DNA from: Thermoproteota archaeon
GTDB lineage: Archaea; Korarchaeota; JAOZGF01; JAOZFZ01
NCBI GenBank assembly: GCA_027492035.1
Contig: JAOZFT010000004.1
Location: 434,001-498,000, forward strand
Length of the DNA stretch: 64,000 nucleotides
Direction: 5' to 3'
Shown here piece by piece: positions 1 through 8,895 of this stretch. Each line of letters starts with the position of its first letter. Within the stretch, counting starts at the first letter, position 1. The notes below the pieces were generated by a model, which made no database searches, was not told where the DNA came from, and was given only the letters and a program-made list of their open reading frames with translations. A program made the position numbers and the translations under genes.

Positions 1-644
1 TCGCTTTCCATGGCTATTACTCCATCTATCAAACCGAAGTCAGGCTTCATAGCTATGTTTGCATCTACAATTGCCTCATCTAACTTGTCATGGAAATGTA
101 TTTTCATTCGGTATGGTATTGCTCCAAATTGGTTTTTTAATACACCTGTAACTTTAGTTAACAAGTGGGTTTTTAATTTTGCAAGTGAAATAAAGTAATT
201 CGCTTCAGCTAAGGTTTTTGAAACTTTGATTTCCTTAAACCTTAACCCATCTATTTTCTTCTTAACAAGTTCGTCTTTTGACAGGTTCAGGAAAGATGCA
301 TTCCATTTCTCAATTACTTCAGGGTACCCTAACCATTTAAAGTAAAGGGTCGCATCTGTACCTGTGGCATTGCTTTCAGCCACTATAATTTTTAGGTTAC
401 GGTAATTTATTCTTAAATATTTCAGTAAAGCATTTAAAACCCTTCTGTCAGTTATTGAACCTGTTTCCTCTGTTCTTAAACTGTTAATATTTATTTTAAT
501 TAGGACTGTGTCATTGTCGTCGATTCCTAAACCGTTAACTAACTCTATAACTTTGGTTACACCTTTGAAAATAGAGGCAGGGTTGCCATGTTTAATTTTA
601 ACAATTGCAACCTTCTCTCTTCCTTGTCTACTGCTCCAATTCAT
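1..644 (-). CDS. DUF362 domain protein, partial (runs off left edge)
   Basis: The minus strand is open from an ATG at 644 to the left edge, giving 214 codons of an unfinished protein. A GGAG Shine-Dalgarno lies just upstream. The visible part resembles DUF362 proteins: an N-terminal segment (KVAIVKIKHGNP), a Rossmann-like core with IIVAESNATGTD, and the family's typical stretch around GVLKNQFGAIPYRMKIHFH followed by LDEAIVDAN and a DGVIAMES-type end. Family members are uncharacterised; some carry C-terminal ferredoxin clusters, but that region is outside the window, so a redox role cannot be judged. It is divergent from the oxidoreductase gene at 807, with about 160 bp of AT-rich promoter region between them. 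Confidence 0.85.
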   Translation of the reverse strand, partial: MNWSSRQGREKVAIVKIKHGNPASIFKGVTKVIELVNGLGIDDNDTVLIKININSLRTEETGSITDRRVLNALLKYLRINYRNLKIIVAESNATGTDATLYFKWLGYPEVIEKWNASFLNLSKDELVKKKIDGLRFKEIKVSKTLAEANYFISLAKLKTHLLTKVTGVLKNQFGAIPYRMKIHFHDKLDEAIVDANIAMKPDFGLIDGVIAMES

Positions 645-806
645 TTTTCTCCACTCTCTTTTTTAAGGAAATATTTAAAGCCTTCCACAAACACTTCAAA
701 ACAATAGGTTTTACTATGTTTCTTTGAAAAATATTTTTGATTTAAAAGGTGAATGTATTAAAAAATCCCTGTAGAAACCTTAAAAACAGGTTTTAGGTGT
801 CTCTCT

Positions 807-1856
807 TTGCAAAAACTGAAGGTAGGAATAGTAGGGTGTGGGGTTGTTTCTAGACGGGCTCACATTCCCGCTTGGTTGAATGAACCCAGGGTTAAAATTA
901 AGGCATTGGCTGATGTTAATGAGAGGGCATTAATTAAAGCTAAAAAGTTAGTAGGTGAAGTAAAAACATATTCAAATTATTTTGAGCTTTTAAAGGAAGA
1001 TTTGGACATTATAGATATTGCTACTCCTCCGGAAACACATAAAAAAATAATTCTTGATTCTTTAAAGGAAGGGAAACATGTGTTGGTTGAGAAACCTGCT
1101 GTTTTGGAAAGCAGAACCTGTAACTTAATTAATGAATTGGCTCAAAAGAAGGGGTTAGTTGTTGGGGTGATTCAGAATCACCGTTACATACCTGCCGTAA
1201 TCAATGCAAAGGAAACCATAAAGGGGGGGTTAATAGGTAAACCTGTCAGTTTTAATGTTCAACTTTTTCAAGCAATACCGGGAAGCTGGGCTCATTCACT
1301 TTGGCAGTTCTCTTCAGAAAAAGGTGGAGGTTTACTTTTCAACACAGTAATACATGTAATTGATCTACTGATTTGGTTTTTCGGGGAAGTGACTGAGGTT
1401 TACTGCTTAGGAGGTAAATTCTTTGAAGGGCTAGATACTGAAATGTTTATTGAAGCCTTGGTTAAAACTGAAAAAACAGTGGGTTCAATAGAATCAGCAT
1501 TAATAACTGGTTCTTTTTATCATTCAATGGATATAAGAGGCACAGCTGGTTCAATTAACATAGATTTGAGAAACAATTATTTAAGGGTTTCCCATTCCCA
1601 CGTTACACCCTTAGAAGACTTTATACATAGCTCAAAAAAACTGTTTCAAACATTTTACTCATTGGTTAAAGGGAAATATATGGGAGGGTACCTAATTTTT
1701 CATCAACCTTTAATTAAAGATTTTGTTTCCTCTGTCATAGAAAGAAGTGAACCTCCAGTATCTATTCTGGAAGCAAAAAAATCTTTGAAAGCAATAGAAG
1801 CCATGTTCGCTTCACTAACTAAAGGTGAACCTGTTAAATTAAAAGATGAAACTTAA
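807..1856 (+). CDS. Gfo/Idh/MocA-family NAD(P)-dependent sugar oxidoreductase
   Basis: A 349-aa protein starting at TTG 807 behind AGGTG at 795-799. The N-terminal Rossmann fold has the dinucleotide signature GIVGCGVVSRRAH (residues 7-19). The family's EKP motif is at 95-97, its lysine being the usual catalytic residue. The C-terminal half is the alpha/beta substrate domain. Family members oxidise sugars or nucleotide sugars. WbpB-like members work with a WbpE-type aminotransferase and a WbpD-type acetyltransferase, both present elsewhere in the window (55148-56263 and 51730-52329), so a UDP-N-acetyl-glucosaminuronate dehydrogenase role is possible. That is inference; the exact substrate cannot be read from sequence. 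It is first in a plus-strand run leading into thyX. Confidence 0.85.
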   Translation: MQKLKVGIVGCGVVSRRAHIPAWLNEPRVKIKALADVNERALIKAKKLVGEVKTYSNYFELLKEDLDIIDIATPPETHKKIILDSLKEGKHVLVEKPAVLESRTCNLINELAQKKGLVVGVIQNHRYIPAVINAKETIKGGLIGKPVSFNVQLFQAIPGSWAHSLWQFSSEKGGGLLFNTVIHVIDLLIWFFGEVTEVYCLGGKFFEGLDTEMFIEALVKTEKTVGSIESALITGSFYHSMDIRGTAGSINIDLRNNYLRVSHSHVTPLEDFIHSSKKLFQTFYSLVKGKYMGGYLIFHQPLIKDFVSSVIERSEPPVSILEAKKSLKAIEAMFASLTKGEPVKLKDET

Positions 1857-1872
1857 CAGGTGGTGTTTAACT

Positions 1873-2550
1873 TTGGAAATCCGAATTTTATCCCATACGC
1901 CAAACCCTGAATTAATAGTTGCTTTGGCTGCGCGTCAAAGCTGGTCTTCAAAAAAAGTAGAGGATTTGAAAAAGGAGTTGACACCTGAAAAAGTTTCCAG
2001 CTTCTTGCGTAAACTCTACAAAATGCATCATCTTTCTCCCTTTGAACATGCAAACTTCACGTTTTTGGTGGAAGGAATTTCTAGGGTTACAAGCCATCAG
2101 CTTGTAAGGCATCGAATAGCCTCCTACACCCAACAAAGTCAGAGACATGTGGAGGTAACTGAGGGAAAATTTGTTGTACCTGAAACAATTAAAAACAAAT
2201 CTTCAACACATAGCCTCTACACTAAAGCAGTGAAGTCTGCAGTTTCTATTTATAAGAAACTTATAAATGAGGGGGTACCTCTTGAAGATGCAAGATACGT
2301 TCTTCCTAGTTCCGTCACAACCAGAATAATTTTCACTATGAACGCGAGAGAACTGCTTCACTTTTTCAAATTAAGAACATGTATAGCTGCTCAATGGGAA
2401 ATAAGGAAAGTAGCAGAAGAAATGCTGAAATTAGTCAAAGAAATAGCACCTAACCTCTTCTACTACGCCGGTCCACCATGTGTAGAAGGTATATGCCCAG
2501 AAAAAAAATTCTGTGAACTTTTCAAAAAATATTACAAGAAAAAGAGTTGA
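1873..2550 (+). CDS. thyX: Flavin-dependent thymidylate synthase ThyX
   Basis: Makes dTMP from dUMP using methylene-tetrahydrofolate (or an archaeal equivalent) and FAD. The diagnostic signature RHRxxSxxxxSxR is present as RHRIASYTQQSQR (about residues 79-91). An in-frame ATG lies at 1846, but it overlaps the upstream gene and has no ribosome site. TTG 1873 sits 7 nt after AGGTGGTG (1858-1865), directly behind the upstream stop, so I take 1873 (225 aa, normal for the family). The C-terminal cysteine-containing stretch (GPPCVEGICPEKKFC) is a lineage feature. The one-carbon donor would be produced by GlyA (7405-8758). Confidence 0.95.
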   Translation: MEIRILSHTPNPELIVALAARQSWSSKKVEDLKKELTPEKVSSFLRKLYKMHHLSPFEHANFTFLVEGISRVTSHQLVRHRIASYTQQSQRHVEVTEGKFVVPETIKNKSSTHSLYTKAVKSAVSIYKKLINEGVPLEDARYVLPSSVTTRIIFTMNARELLHFFKLRTCIAAQWEIRKVAEEMLKLVKEIAPNLFYYAGPPCVEGICPEKKFCELFKKYYKKKS

Positions 2551-2577
2551 AATCTCCCGAAAAAGGGAGGGTCACAT

Positions 2578-3393
2578 TTGAGGTTTGCAGTAAAAATTTT
2601 TTATGACGGAGAAAACTTTAAAGGGTTTCAAAAGCAACCTAATGTACCTACTGTAGAGGATGAAATCCTTAAAGCCCTTAAGGCATGTGGTTTAATTCGC
2701 GACGGAAAAGAAAGCATGTTCAACTATGCAGGGAGAACAGATGCTGGTGTCCACGCTTTAGGACAAGTTATTTCCTTCAACTCCATAAAGGATGAAATCG
2801 ACATTTTCAGTCTAAATGATTACTTACCCTACGAAATAATAGCTTGGGCATATATTGAAGTTGATCCTGATTTTAACGCTAGAAAACATGCCTACTTAAG
2901 ATGGTACAGGTATGTAACTCCTTATAATGGGGAAGAAATAAGCAAGATGAAGGAAGCTGCAAAACTGCTTATTGGCACCCACGACTTCTCCTATCTCTCC
3001 AAACCAGTGAAGGATCAAGTTCAAACGAGAAGAGAAATCAAAACTGCTGTTTTAAGGAAAGAGCATGAAAACATTGTTTTCGACATAACAGGCGCCAGTT
3101 TCCTTTGGAAAATGGTTAGGAAAATCTGGTCAGCCTTGCAAATGGTTGGAAGAAGAGAAATAAGTGTTGAAGACTTCAGAAAGTTACTTGACAAAGAAAA
3201 AAATATACCTTTAACACCTGCAGAGCCTGAAAACTTGGTTTTAATGGATGTTTTTTACGAAATCCCCTTCATAGTCAGTAGCTTTGCAGTTAAAGAAATA
3301 ATTTATTACCTGAAAAAGAAACAAAAGAACCCTAAAGAGAGAAGGCCTGTTTTCCAATCTATTATTGAAGACTTACAAACAAGGATTAAGTAG
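2578..3393 (+). CDS. truA: tRNA pseudouridine synthase A (TruA family)
   Basis: A 271-aa TruA-family enzyme that isomerises uridine in the anticodon arm (positions 38-40 in characterised members). The catalytic motif AGRTDAGVHALGQV places the active-site Asp at residue 55. The start is TTG 2578 behind GGGAGGG. It follows thyX by 27 bp and is probably cotranscribed. Length and motif order are normal for an archaeal TruA/Pus3. The C-terminus is lysine-rich. Confidence 0.94.
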   Translation: MRFAVKIFYDGENFKGFQKQPNVPTVEDEILKALKACGLIRDGKESMFNYAGRTDAGVHALGQVISFNSIKDEIDIFSLNDYLPYEIIAWAYIEVDPDFNARKHAYLRWYRYVTPYNGEEISKMKEAAKLLIGTHDFSYLSKPVKDQVQTRREIKTAVLRKEHENIVFDITGASFLWKMVRKIWSALQMVGRREISVEDFRKLLDKEKNIPLTPAEPENLVLMDVFYEIPFIVSSFAVKEIIYYLKKKQKNPKERRPVFQSIIEDLQTRIK

Positions 3394-3481
3394 GTAATGA
3401 AAGGCTTTTTGCAACAAAAACTTTTAAATTTTTGAAGAATGGATATAGGCTGAGAAAATTTTTCTTTCAAGGTGTTTCTAA

Positions 3482-4639
3482 TTGATAGGTAAATACGACT
3501 TAATAGTTGTGGGTGCAGGACCTGCAGGCTTAGCTGCTGCTGGAAAAGCTGCTGAAGAAGGGCTAAAAACAATTATTTTAGAGAAACATAACGGCATAAA
3601 GGCTTGGAAACCATGTGCAGAGGGAGTAAGCAAACCAACATTTAAAACAGCAGATATAGAACCGGAAGAAAAAATTATCGATAACGTTACTTCAGCAAGA
3701 GTTTACGCTCCGAATGGCAAATATATAGATATAAATGAGGAAGGGTATAACATCAATAAATCAGCTTTCCTTTTTGAAATGGCTAAAAAAGCAGCTGAAG
3801 CAGGGGCTGAATTAAAAGTAAACACTCCTGTACACAGTGTATATTTCCAAGAAGGCAAAGTTTCAGGTGTCACTACCTCTAAAGGAAAAATATACGGGGA
3901 AATAGTAATTGGAGCTGATGGAATTTATTCAGTAATAGCTAAAACAGCTAATTTCAACAGGGAAGGATACGAGTTGATACCTGTTCAACAGTATAAACTA
4001 ATTAATGCTTCTATTAAGGAACCAAACGTGGCTAGGATTTATTTAGGTAAAGAAATAGCTCCCTTAGGTTACGCTTGGATTTTCCCAAAAAGCAGTAAAG
4101 TGGCTAATGTTGGGTTAGGTGTCCGAGGCAAGCCCGTTACATTCTATATGAAAAAGCTCTTGAAAGACCATCGGGATGAATTTAAACACTCTCAAATAGT
4201 TGAAATTGCAGGTGGAGCTGTGCCAATAAGCGGTTTAACTAAAGAAGTAGTGAAGGATCGCATTATTCTTGTAGGAGATGCTTCTGGTACAGTTATACCT
4301 TTCACTGGAGCCGGTATTCATTCCTCAATAGCTGCAGGTATTACAGCAGCTGAAGTTTCAGCTGAAGCCATAAGTGAAGAGAACCCTTCCAAAGACAATT
4401 TAAAAAAGTTTATTGAACGTTACAACAAATACTGGGGAACTAGAATAAAGAAAAGCTATAGGGTAATGAAACTTTTCGAAAAATTATCTGACAACGACTT
4501 AAATGAATTAGCTGAGGTCTTAACTCAGCAAGATGTCATAGACTTAGCAAACGGGTTTAACCCTAGAAGAGTAGCTAAGAAATTGCTTAAAAAACCTATA
4601 TTTGGTGCTAAGTTGGCATCCAAACTTTTCTCTGTTTAA
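3482..4639 (+). CDS. Geranylgeranyl reductase family FAD enzyme (archaeal lipid hydrogenation)
   Basis: A 385-aa flavoprotein. The FAD-binding GAGPAG is at residues 11-16, a CAEG segment at 45-48, the YAWIFPKS motif at about 197-204 and the second FAD motif VGDASG at 264-269. These are typical of digeranylgeranylglycerophospholipid reductases, which saturate the isoprenoid chains of archaeal membrane lipids. The start is TTG 3482 behind AGGTG. A second family member is at 49896-51077; the two may act on different lipid intermediates or on quinone side chains. This copy is the more canonical one and gcvT follows 12 bp downstream. Confidence 0.9.
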   Translation: MIGKYDLIVVGAGPAGLAAAGKAAEEGLKTIILEKHNGIKAWKPCAEGVSKPTFKTADIEPEEKIIDNVTSARVYAPNGKYIDINEEGYNINKSAFLFEMAKKAAEAGAELKVNTPVHSVYFQEGKVSGVTTSKGKIYGEIVIGADGIYSVIAKTANFNREGYELIPVQQYKLINASIKEPNVARIYLGKEIAPLGYAWIFPKSSKVANVGLGVRGKPVTFYMKKLLKDHRDEFKHSQIVEIAGGAVPISGLTKEVVKDRIILVGDASGTVIPFTGAGIHSSIAAGITAAEVSAEAISEENPSKDNLKKFIERYNKYWGTRIKKSYRVMKLFEKLSDNDLNELAEVLTQQDVIDLANGFNPRRVAKKLLKKPIFGAKLASKLFSV

Positions 4640-4651
4640 AGAGGTGTTTCT

Positions 4652-5764
4652 ATGGAGAAACTGAATAAGTTACTTTTGTTTGAATTACATAAAAACCTTA
4701 ACGCTAAATTTTTTGAGTTTGCAGGTTGGAAGATGCCTTCCCAATATTATAAACCCAGTCAAGAACACCTAGCTGTTAGAAAAAGTGTTGGAATCTTTGA
4801 TGTCTCCCACATGGGAAGATTCAGGTTCAAAGGAGGCAAGGTGAAGGAGTTCATTCAATATTTAACAACCAATGATGCAAGGCTTTTAGAAGAGAGAGCA
4901 ATGTATACCTTAATTTGTCGTGAAAATGGCGGAATAATTGACGACGCAATCTTTTTTAAGGACAGCAAAGGTTTTGGGGTTGTTGTTAATGCTTCAAACA
5001 GAGAAAAGGACTATAATTGGTTCCTGAAAAACGCTAAAGATTTCAGTGTAGAAGTGAAGGACTTAACTTTTGATTCCGTAATGCTTGCTGTTCAAGGACC
5101 TAAAGCGGAGGCAACCTTGCAAAAATTAACAGATTTTGAACTTGTTAAAATGAAAAGATTCGGACAGGCTGAGATTAAACTAGTGAACTTACCAGTTAAT
5201 ATAACGCGAACTGGCTATACAGGCGAAGACGGTTTCGAAATAATATTTTGGAAAGCTTCAAAAAACATTAACCAAGCTTTTAACCTTTTTGAAGAGATAC
5301 TGAACGCAGGGAAGGAATACGAAATTAAACCATGCGGTTTAATAGCTAGAGATACTTTGAGACTTGAAGCGGGAATGGTTCTTTACGATCACGATATTAA
5401 CGAATCCATAACTCCTTTAGAAGCTAACTTAGGCTTTGTGGTTAAATTCAACTTTGGTTCTTTCATAGGGAAAGAGAAACTAATGGAGCAAAGTAAAAAG
5501 GGGGTTGAAAAAATAAGGGTAGGTTTTGAAATGATTGAAAGAGGATTTCCAAGGCCTGGAGACAAAATATATAGCAAAGAAAGGGTTGAAATAGGGGCGG
5601 TGACAAGTTCAGGCAAACCACCCACTTGTAAGAATCCCATAGGGATGGGTTATGTAAAACTGCGCTACAGCGAACCCGGCGAAAAAATATTTATTGAAAC
5701 TAAGACAGGCGTTAAGAAAGCGAAAATAACTAAGCTCCCTTTCTGTGCACTTAAAAGAATTTAA
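4652..5764 (+). CDS. gcvT: Glycine cleavage system T protein (aminomethyltransferase)
   Basis: A 370-aa T-protein that transfers the aminomethyl carbon of glycine to tetrahydrofolate (or tetrahydropterin), releasing ammonia. The family landmarks are visible: FEFAGWKMPSQYY near the N-terminus, VGIFDVSHMGRFRFKG, the folate region around TRTGYTGEDGFEI, RDTLRLEAGM, and the C-terminal barrel with VTSSGKPP. The start is ATG 4652 behind GAGGTG. No GcvP, GcvH or lipoamide dehydrogenase is in this window. ThyX, this gene and GlyA together suggest a one-carbon/glycine module. Confidence 0.93.
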   Translation: MEKLNKLLLFELHKNLNAKFFEFAGWKMPSQYYKPSQEHLAVRKSVGIFDVSHMGRFRFKGGKVKEFIQYLTTNDARLLEERAMYTLICRENGGIIDDAIFFKDSKGFGVVVNASNREKDYNWFLKNAKDFSVEVKDLTFDSVMLAVQGPKAEATLQKLTDFELVKMKRFGQAEIKLVNLPVNITRTGYTGEDGFEIIFWKASKNINQAFNLFEEILNAGKEYEIKPCGLIARDTLRLEAGMVLYDHDINESITPLEANLGFVVKFNFGSFIGKEKLMEQSKKGVEKIRVGFEMIERGFPRPGDKIYSKERVEIGAVTSSGKPPTCKNPIGMGYVKLRYSEPGEKIFIETKTGVKKAKITKLPFCALKRI

Positions 5765-5932
5765 AATAACTTAGAAAAAAGAAATTCAGAATTTTTTCCT
5801 TGAATTGAAAAATTCCTGTTTTAAATTTTTCATTAAACAAAGTTCAATTATTTCTCGATATCTACTCTTCTTCTTCATTTCTTCTTTGAAAAAATGTTCA
5901 TTATAAAGGTTGTCTATTTTATTTTTTTATTT

Positions 5933-5946
5933 TTTTAGCGCTAAAA
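5933..5946. promoter_or_regulatory. 14-bp perfect palindrome next to a TATA-like region
   Basis: TTTTAGC|GCTAAAA is a perfect dyad. It directly abuts the AT-rich promoter of the aminotransferase gene that starts at 5987. A GC-centred dyad in otherwise T-rich spacer, next to the TATA/BRE region, is what an operator for a dimeric regulator looks like. This is inference from position and symmetry only. Confidence 0.45.
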
Positions 5947-5962
5947 TTAAATAATTTAAAAG
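5944..5962 (+). promoter_or_regulatory. TATA-like promoter of the class III aminotransferase
   Basis: The run AAATTAAATAATTTAAAAG contains two overlapping TATA-box candidates. The upstream one (centre about 5949) would start transcription near 5974, just ahead of the GGTG ribosome site at 5976-5979 and GTG 5987. The leader would therefore be very short. Confidence 0.45.
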
Positions 5963-5986
5963 AAAGGCTACAATTTGGTGCTCTAA

Positions 5987-7333
5987 GTGAAAATAAGGTT
6001 TCCGAAAATAGTTGTTACACCGCCAGGGCCACGTGCCAGAGAGCTTTTAAAAGCAGATAGGAAATATATCTCCCCGAGTTATGTAAGATGGTTCCCTTTA
6101 GTGGTGGAAACAGGTAAAGGAGCCATTATTAAAGATGTAGATGGAAATGAATACATAGACTTTAATGCAGGAATAGCTGTCTTAGCCTTAGGTCTATCCA
6201 ATGAAGAAATCAATGAAGTAGTTTGTAAACAGGTGAAGAAGTTAATCCATTACTCTAACACTGACTTTTATTATGAACCATCAATAAGATTAGCTGAAAA
6301 ATTGACTAAAATAACCCCCGGCTCCGCAGAAAAAAAGGTTTATTTCGGAAACAGTGGAACAGAAGCCGTTGAAGCTGCAATTAAGTTAGCTCGTTGGCAT
6401 ACTACTAAAAGCCGTATAATAGCTTTCATAGGTGCTTTTCACGGAAGGACTCTGGGATCCCTAAGTTTAACTGCCAGTAAGACTGTTCAAAGGGCCAGGT
6501 TCAGCCCTTTTATACCAAACGTAACACATGTCCCTTACCCTTACTGTTACAGGTGTCCCTTCAACTTAGAACCTGAAAGTTGCAACTACTACTGTGTCGA
6601 TTTTATTGAGGAATGGGTTTTAGAAAAGTATGTACCACCCGAGGAAGTAGCAGCTATAATTTTTGAACCGATCCAAGGTGAAGGAGGATATATAGTTCCG
6701 CCAATCGGTTACTTTAGGAAATTGAAGAAACTTGCAGACAAGTACGGAATATTACTTATCGACGATGAAGTTCAAGCTGGAATGGGTAGGACAGGTAGAT
6801 GGTGGGCTATTGAACATTACGATGTAATTCCTGACATTATTTGCAGCGCCAAAGCCTTAGCTAATGGCTTACCTTTAGGTGCAGCAATAGCTAAAGCTGA
6901 AATTATGGATTGGCCTGGAGGTTCTCATGCAAGTACATTTGGGGGTAACCCGGTGGCGTGCGCGGCGGGATTAAAGGTTTTAGAGATAATGGAGAAAGAA
7001 AATTTGCTTTCACATGTAAAGGAAATGGGGAATTATTTATTGGCAAGATTCAAAGAAATGAAGGAGAACTATGAAATAATCGGAGATGTGCGTGGTAAAG
7101 GGTTAATGATAGGGGTTGAGTTAGTTAGAGACAGGGAAAAAAAGACCTATGCAAAAAAGGAAGCTGAGGAAATAATAACTGAAAGTTGGAAAAGAGGACT
7201 GGCAATCATCACTGCAGGTGTGTCAACTTTAAGAATTTCACCTCCCTTGATAATATCTAAAGAACTTGTTGATACAGGACTTGAAATTTTGGAGGGCCAA
7301 ATAAAGGAGGTAAACAAAAAAATCTTCCCTTAA
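5987..7333 (+). CDS. Class III PLP aminotransferase (4-aminobutyrate/ornithine/amino-acid racemase-like)
   Basis: A 448-aa fold-type I PLP enzyme. Visible are the phosphate-binding NSGTEA (122-127), the cofactor Asp in LIDDEVQAGMGRTG (Asp260), and the Schiff-base Lys289 in SAKALANGLPLGA. A four-cysteine insertion (C187, C190, C199, C203) is a hallmark of the archaeal branch annotated as acetylornithine or 4-aminobutyrate aminotransferase; characterised relatives in Thermococcales include ornithine aminotransferase and broad amino-acid racemases. The exact substrate is therefore open. The start is GTG 5987 behind GGTG. It is convergent with glyA. Amino-acid catabolism alongside IorAB is a likely setting. 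Confidence 0.88.
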   Translation: MKIRFPKIVVTPPGPRARELLKADRKYISPSYVRWFPLVVETGKGAIIKDVDGNEYIDFNAGIAVLALGLSNEEINEVVCKQVKKLIHYSNTDFYYEPSIRLAEKLTKITPGSAEKKVYFGNSGTEAVEAAIKLARWHTTKSRIIAFIGAFHGRTLGSLSLTASKTVQRARFSPFIPNVTHVPYPYCYRCPFNLEPESCNYYCVDFIEEWVLEKYVPPEEVAAIIFEPIQGEGGYIVPPIGYFRKLKKLADKYGILLIDDEVQAGMGRTGRWWAIEHYDVIPDIICSAKALANGLPLGAAIAKAEIMDWPGGSHASTFGGNPVACAAGLKVLEIMEKENLLSHVKEMGNYLLARFKEMKENYEIIGDVRGKGLMIGVELVRDREKKTYAKKEAEEIITESWKRGLAIITAGVSTLRISPPLIISKELVDTGLEILEGQIKEVNKKIFP

Positions 7334-7404
7334 CTTTTTTTGAGCTCCTTTACTTTTAAAGGGTTTTCTTTTCCTATAGCCACCAGAAAATTTAATTGTG
7401 AGGT

Positions 7405-8758
7405 CTACTTTCTAATTTTTATGTATTGGTAGGCTTCAGCAGCTGTCTCGAAACAGTAATGTACCTCTTGGAAGCTTTTTTTGAATTCTTTTACATCATT
7501 TAATACTTTCTCAGGTTTCTCTTTGTCTATTATTACTCTTTTCATAAAGTCTGCAATTTCCTCCATGTCTTGTTCCTTCATCCCTAGCCTTGTAACTTCA
7601 CTTGTACCTAGTCTTATTCCGCCTGGATGCTCGTAATGTCTCCCTTCCCGAATATCCCAGGGTAAAAGGTTTCTATTAACTATTATGTTTGCCTTTTCCA
7701 GTTCTTTTTCAATTGCTGCACCATCTCCATACTCCGAAATATCTACGAGTAATGTATGACTCTCAGTGAACCCTTTGTCAGCTGCTACCACCTTGAAGCC
7801 TCTCTCATAAAGTGATTCCCCAAGTTTTTTTGCGTTCCTAATTATTTGTTTTGCGTATTCTTTTCCAAACTTTAGGTGCTCAGTTAAAGCTATAGATAAA
7901 GCTGCTACGCAGTTTAAGTGGTGGTTACTCACTAGCCCAGGGAAAGTAGCTCTTTTAATTTCCTCGAAACACTCCTTTTTCCCTACAACCATCCCATGTT
8001 GAGGACCTGGTAAAGTCTTGTGGGTTGACATTGAAATCACGGCTGCTCCTTCCCGCAGAGGGTCCTGAAACAAACCTGCCCCTATTAAGCCCGCTACATG
8101 AGCTGCATCATAAGCCATAACTGAACCTACTTCTTGAGCTGTTTCGACGAACTCTTTCACTGGATGTGGAAACAAGAATACACTCCCTCCAAACATTAAC
8201 AGTTTAGGTTTCTCCCTCTTTATCTTTTTTATGGATTTATCTACGTCAATGTTCATTTCTTCTTCATTGAATTCGAAGTATTCCACGTTTAATCCTTTCA
8301 CAGCACCTGCTGTGCCTCCTATGAATGAACCAGTTTTTGATTTTAAAGGACCAGCTGAAATATGTCCCCCCTTACTTATAGGTAAGGCGAAAATTTTGTC
8401 TCCTGGTTCGGTGAAGGCCGTATAGACAACTAAATTGGCCACAACACCAGAAATAGGTCTTACGTCAGCAAATTCTGACCGGAAAAGTTCTTTAGCTAAC
8501 TCAATAGTTATTTCTTCCACTTCATCTATATATTTGCAGCCTGCATAAACTCTCTCTCCGGGCCAACCCTGCAGAAGCCCTTAGTTTTCATCTAAGGACT
8601 TACTCTGCGTATCTGTGCCCGAAGTCAGAAACTAATGCCTCTCTGACAGCTGGACTCGTCACATTTTCACTGGCAATTAAAGGGATGGCATCTATAAACC
8701 ATTCATGATGTTTCTTCAACAAATCGAAAATTCTTCTGTAACTTTCTTCAGGTTCCAA
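7405..8758 (-). CDS. glyA: Serine hydroxymethyltransferase, interrupted by a 34-nt BHB intron (join of 8758..8603 and 8568..7405)
   Basis: Interconverts serine and glycine while loading one-carbon units onto a pterin. Exon 1 (8758-8603, 52 codons) starts at TTG 8758 behind GGTGATGG; the next in-frame codons upstream include a stop. It encodes the conserved IPLIASENVTSP and SDFGHRYAE. A TAA follows at once. The reading resumes at 8568 with GWPGERVYAGCKYIDEVE, exactly the next residues of the family signature. Joined, the protein is 439 aa, the normal size, with AAHVAGL (PLP-stacking His209) and Schiff-base Lys236 in STHKTLPGPQ. Read without splicing, the gene would give only a 52-aa peptide, or an enzyme lacking about 68 N-terminal residues. 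It is divergent from endA. The alternative, a small disruptive insertion, is less likely given the fold. Confidence 0.9.
8569..8602 (-). other. Predicted BHB-type mRNA intron (34 nt) in glyA
   Basis: On the minus strand, exon 1 ends GCAGAG and the intron starts UAAGUCC and ends CUUCUGCAG, before exon 2 GGUUGG. The fold has three parts. A 10-bp inner helix pairs AAGUCCUUAG with CUAAGGGCUU around the loop AUGAAAA. The central helix is exactly 4 bp, GCAG:CUGC. Two 3-nt bulges are AGU (5' side) and AGG (3' side). Cutting after the second nucleotide of each bulge (AG^U, AG^G) removes 34 nt between codons (phase 0) and restores A-E|G-W-P. The outer helix is weak: two pairs, C-G and A-U, then a loop before GGGC:GCCC. 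This is the hBHBh' substrate of the archaeal tRNA endonuclease. Confidence 0.87.
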
Positions 8759-8895
8759 ATTCCATCACCATCCTTTAAAAATCCTTCAAACTTAAATGAT
8801 TCCCTTCAAAACCTTTATATTTTTATGTTTTCTAATAAGGATTGAGAAATTACCTAAATTCCTTCAATTTTTTTCTCTGAAAACCTATCTAAGCT
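8759..8895. promoter_or_regulatory. Shared divergent promoter region of glyA and endA
   Basis: 137 bp of AT-rich spacer separate the TTG start of glyA from the start of the splicing endonuclease gene. TATA-like runs exist for both directions: CCTTTATATTTTT near 8812-8824 toward endA, and ATAAAAATATAAAGG plus CATTTAAG read toward glyA. A regulator or nucleoprotein bound here could affect both genes. Confidence 0.45.

Noticed and set aside
7405-8520. A complete 371-aa GlyA starting at GTG 8520
   Set aside because: It lacks the conserved SHMT N-terminus, which is present just upstream in frame before the 34-nt interruption. No good ribosome site precedes 8520.
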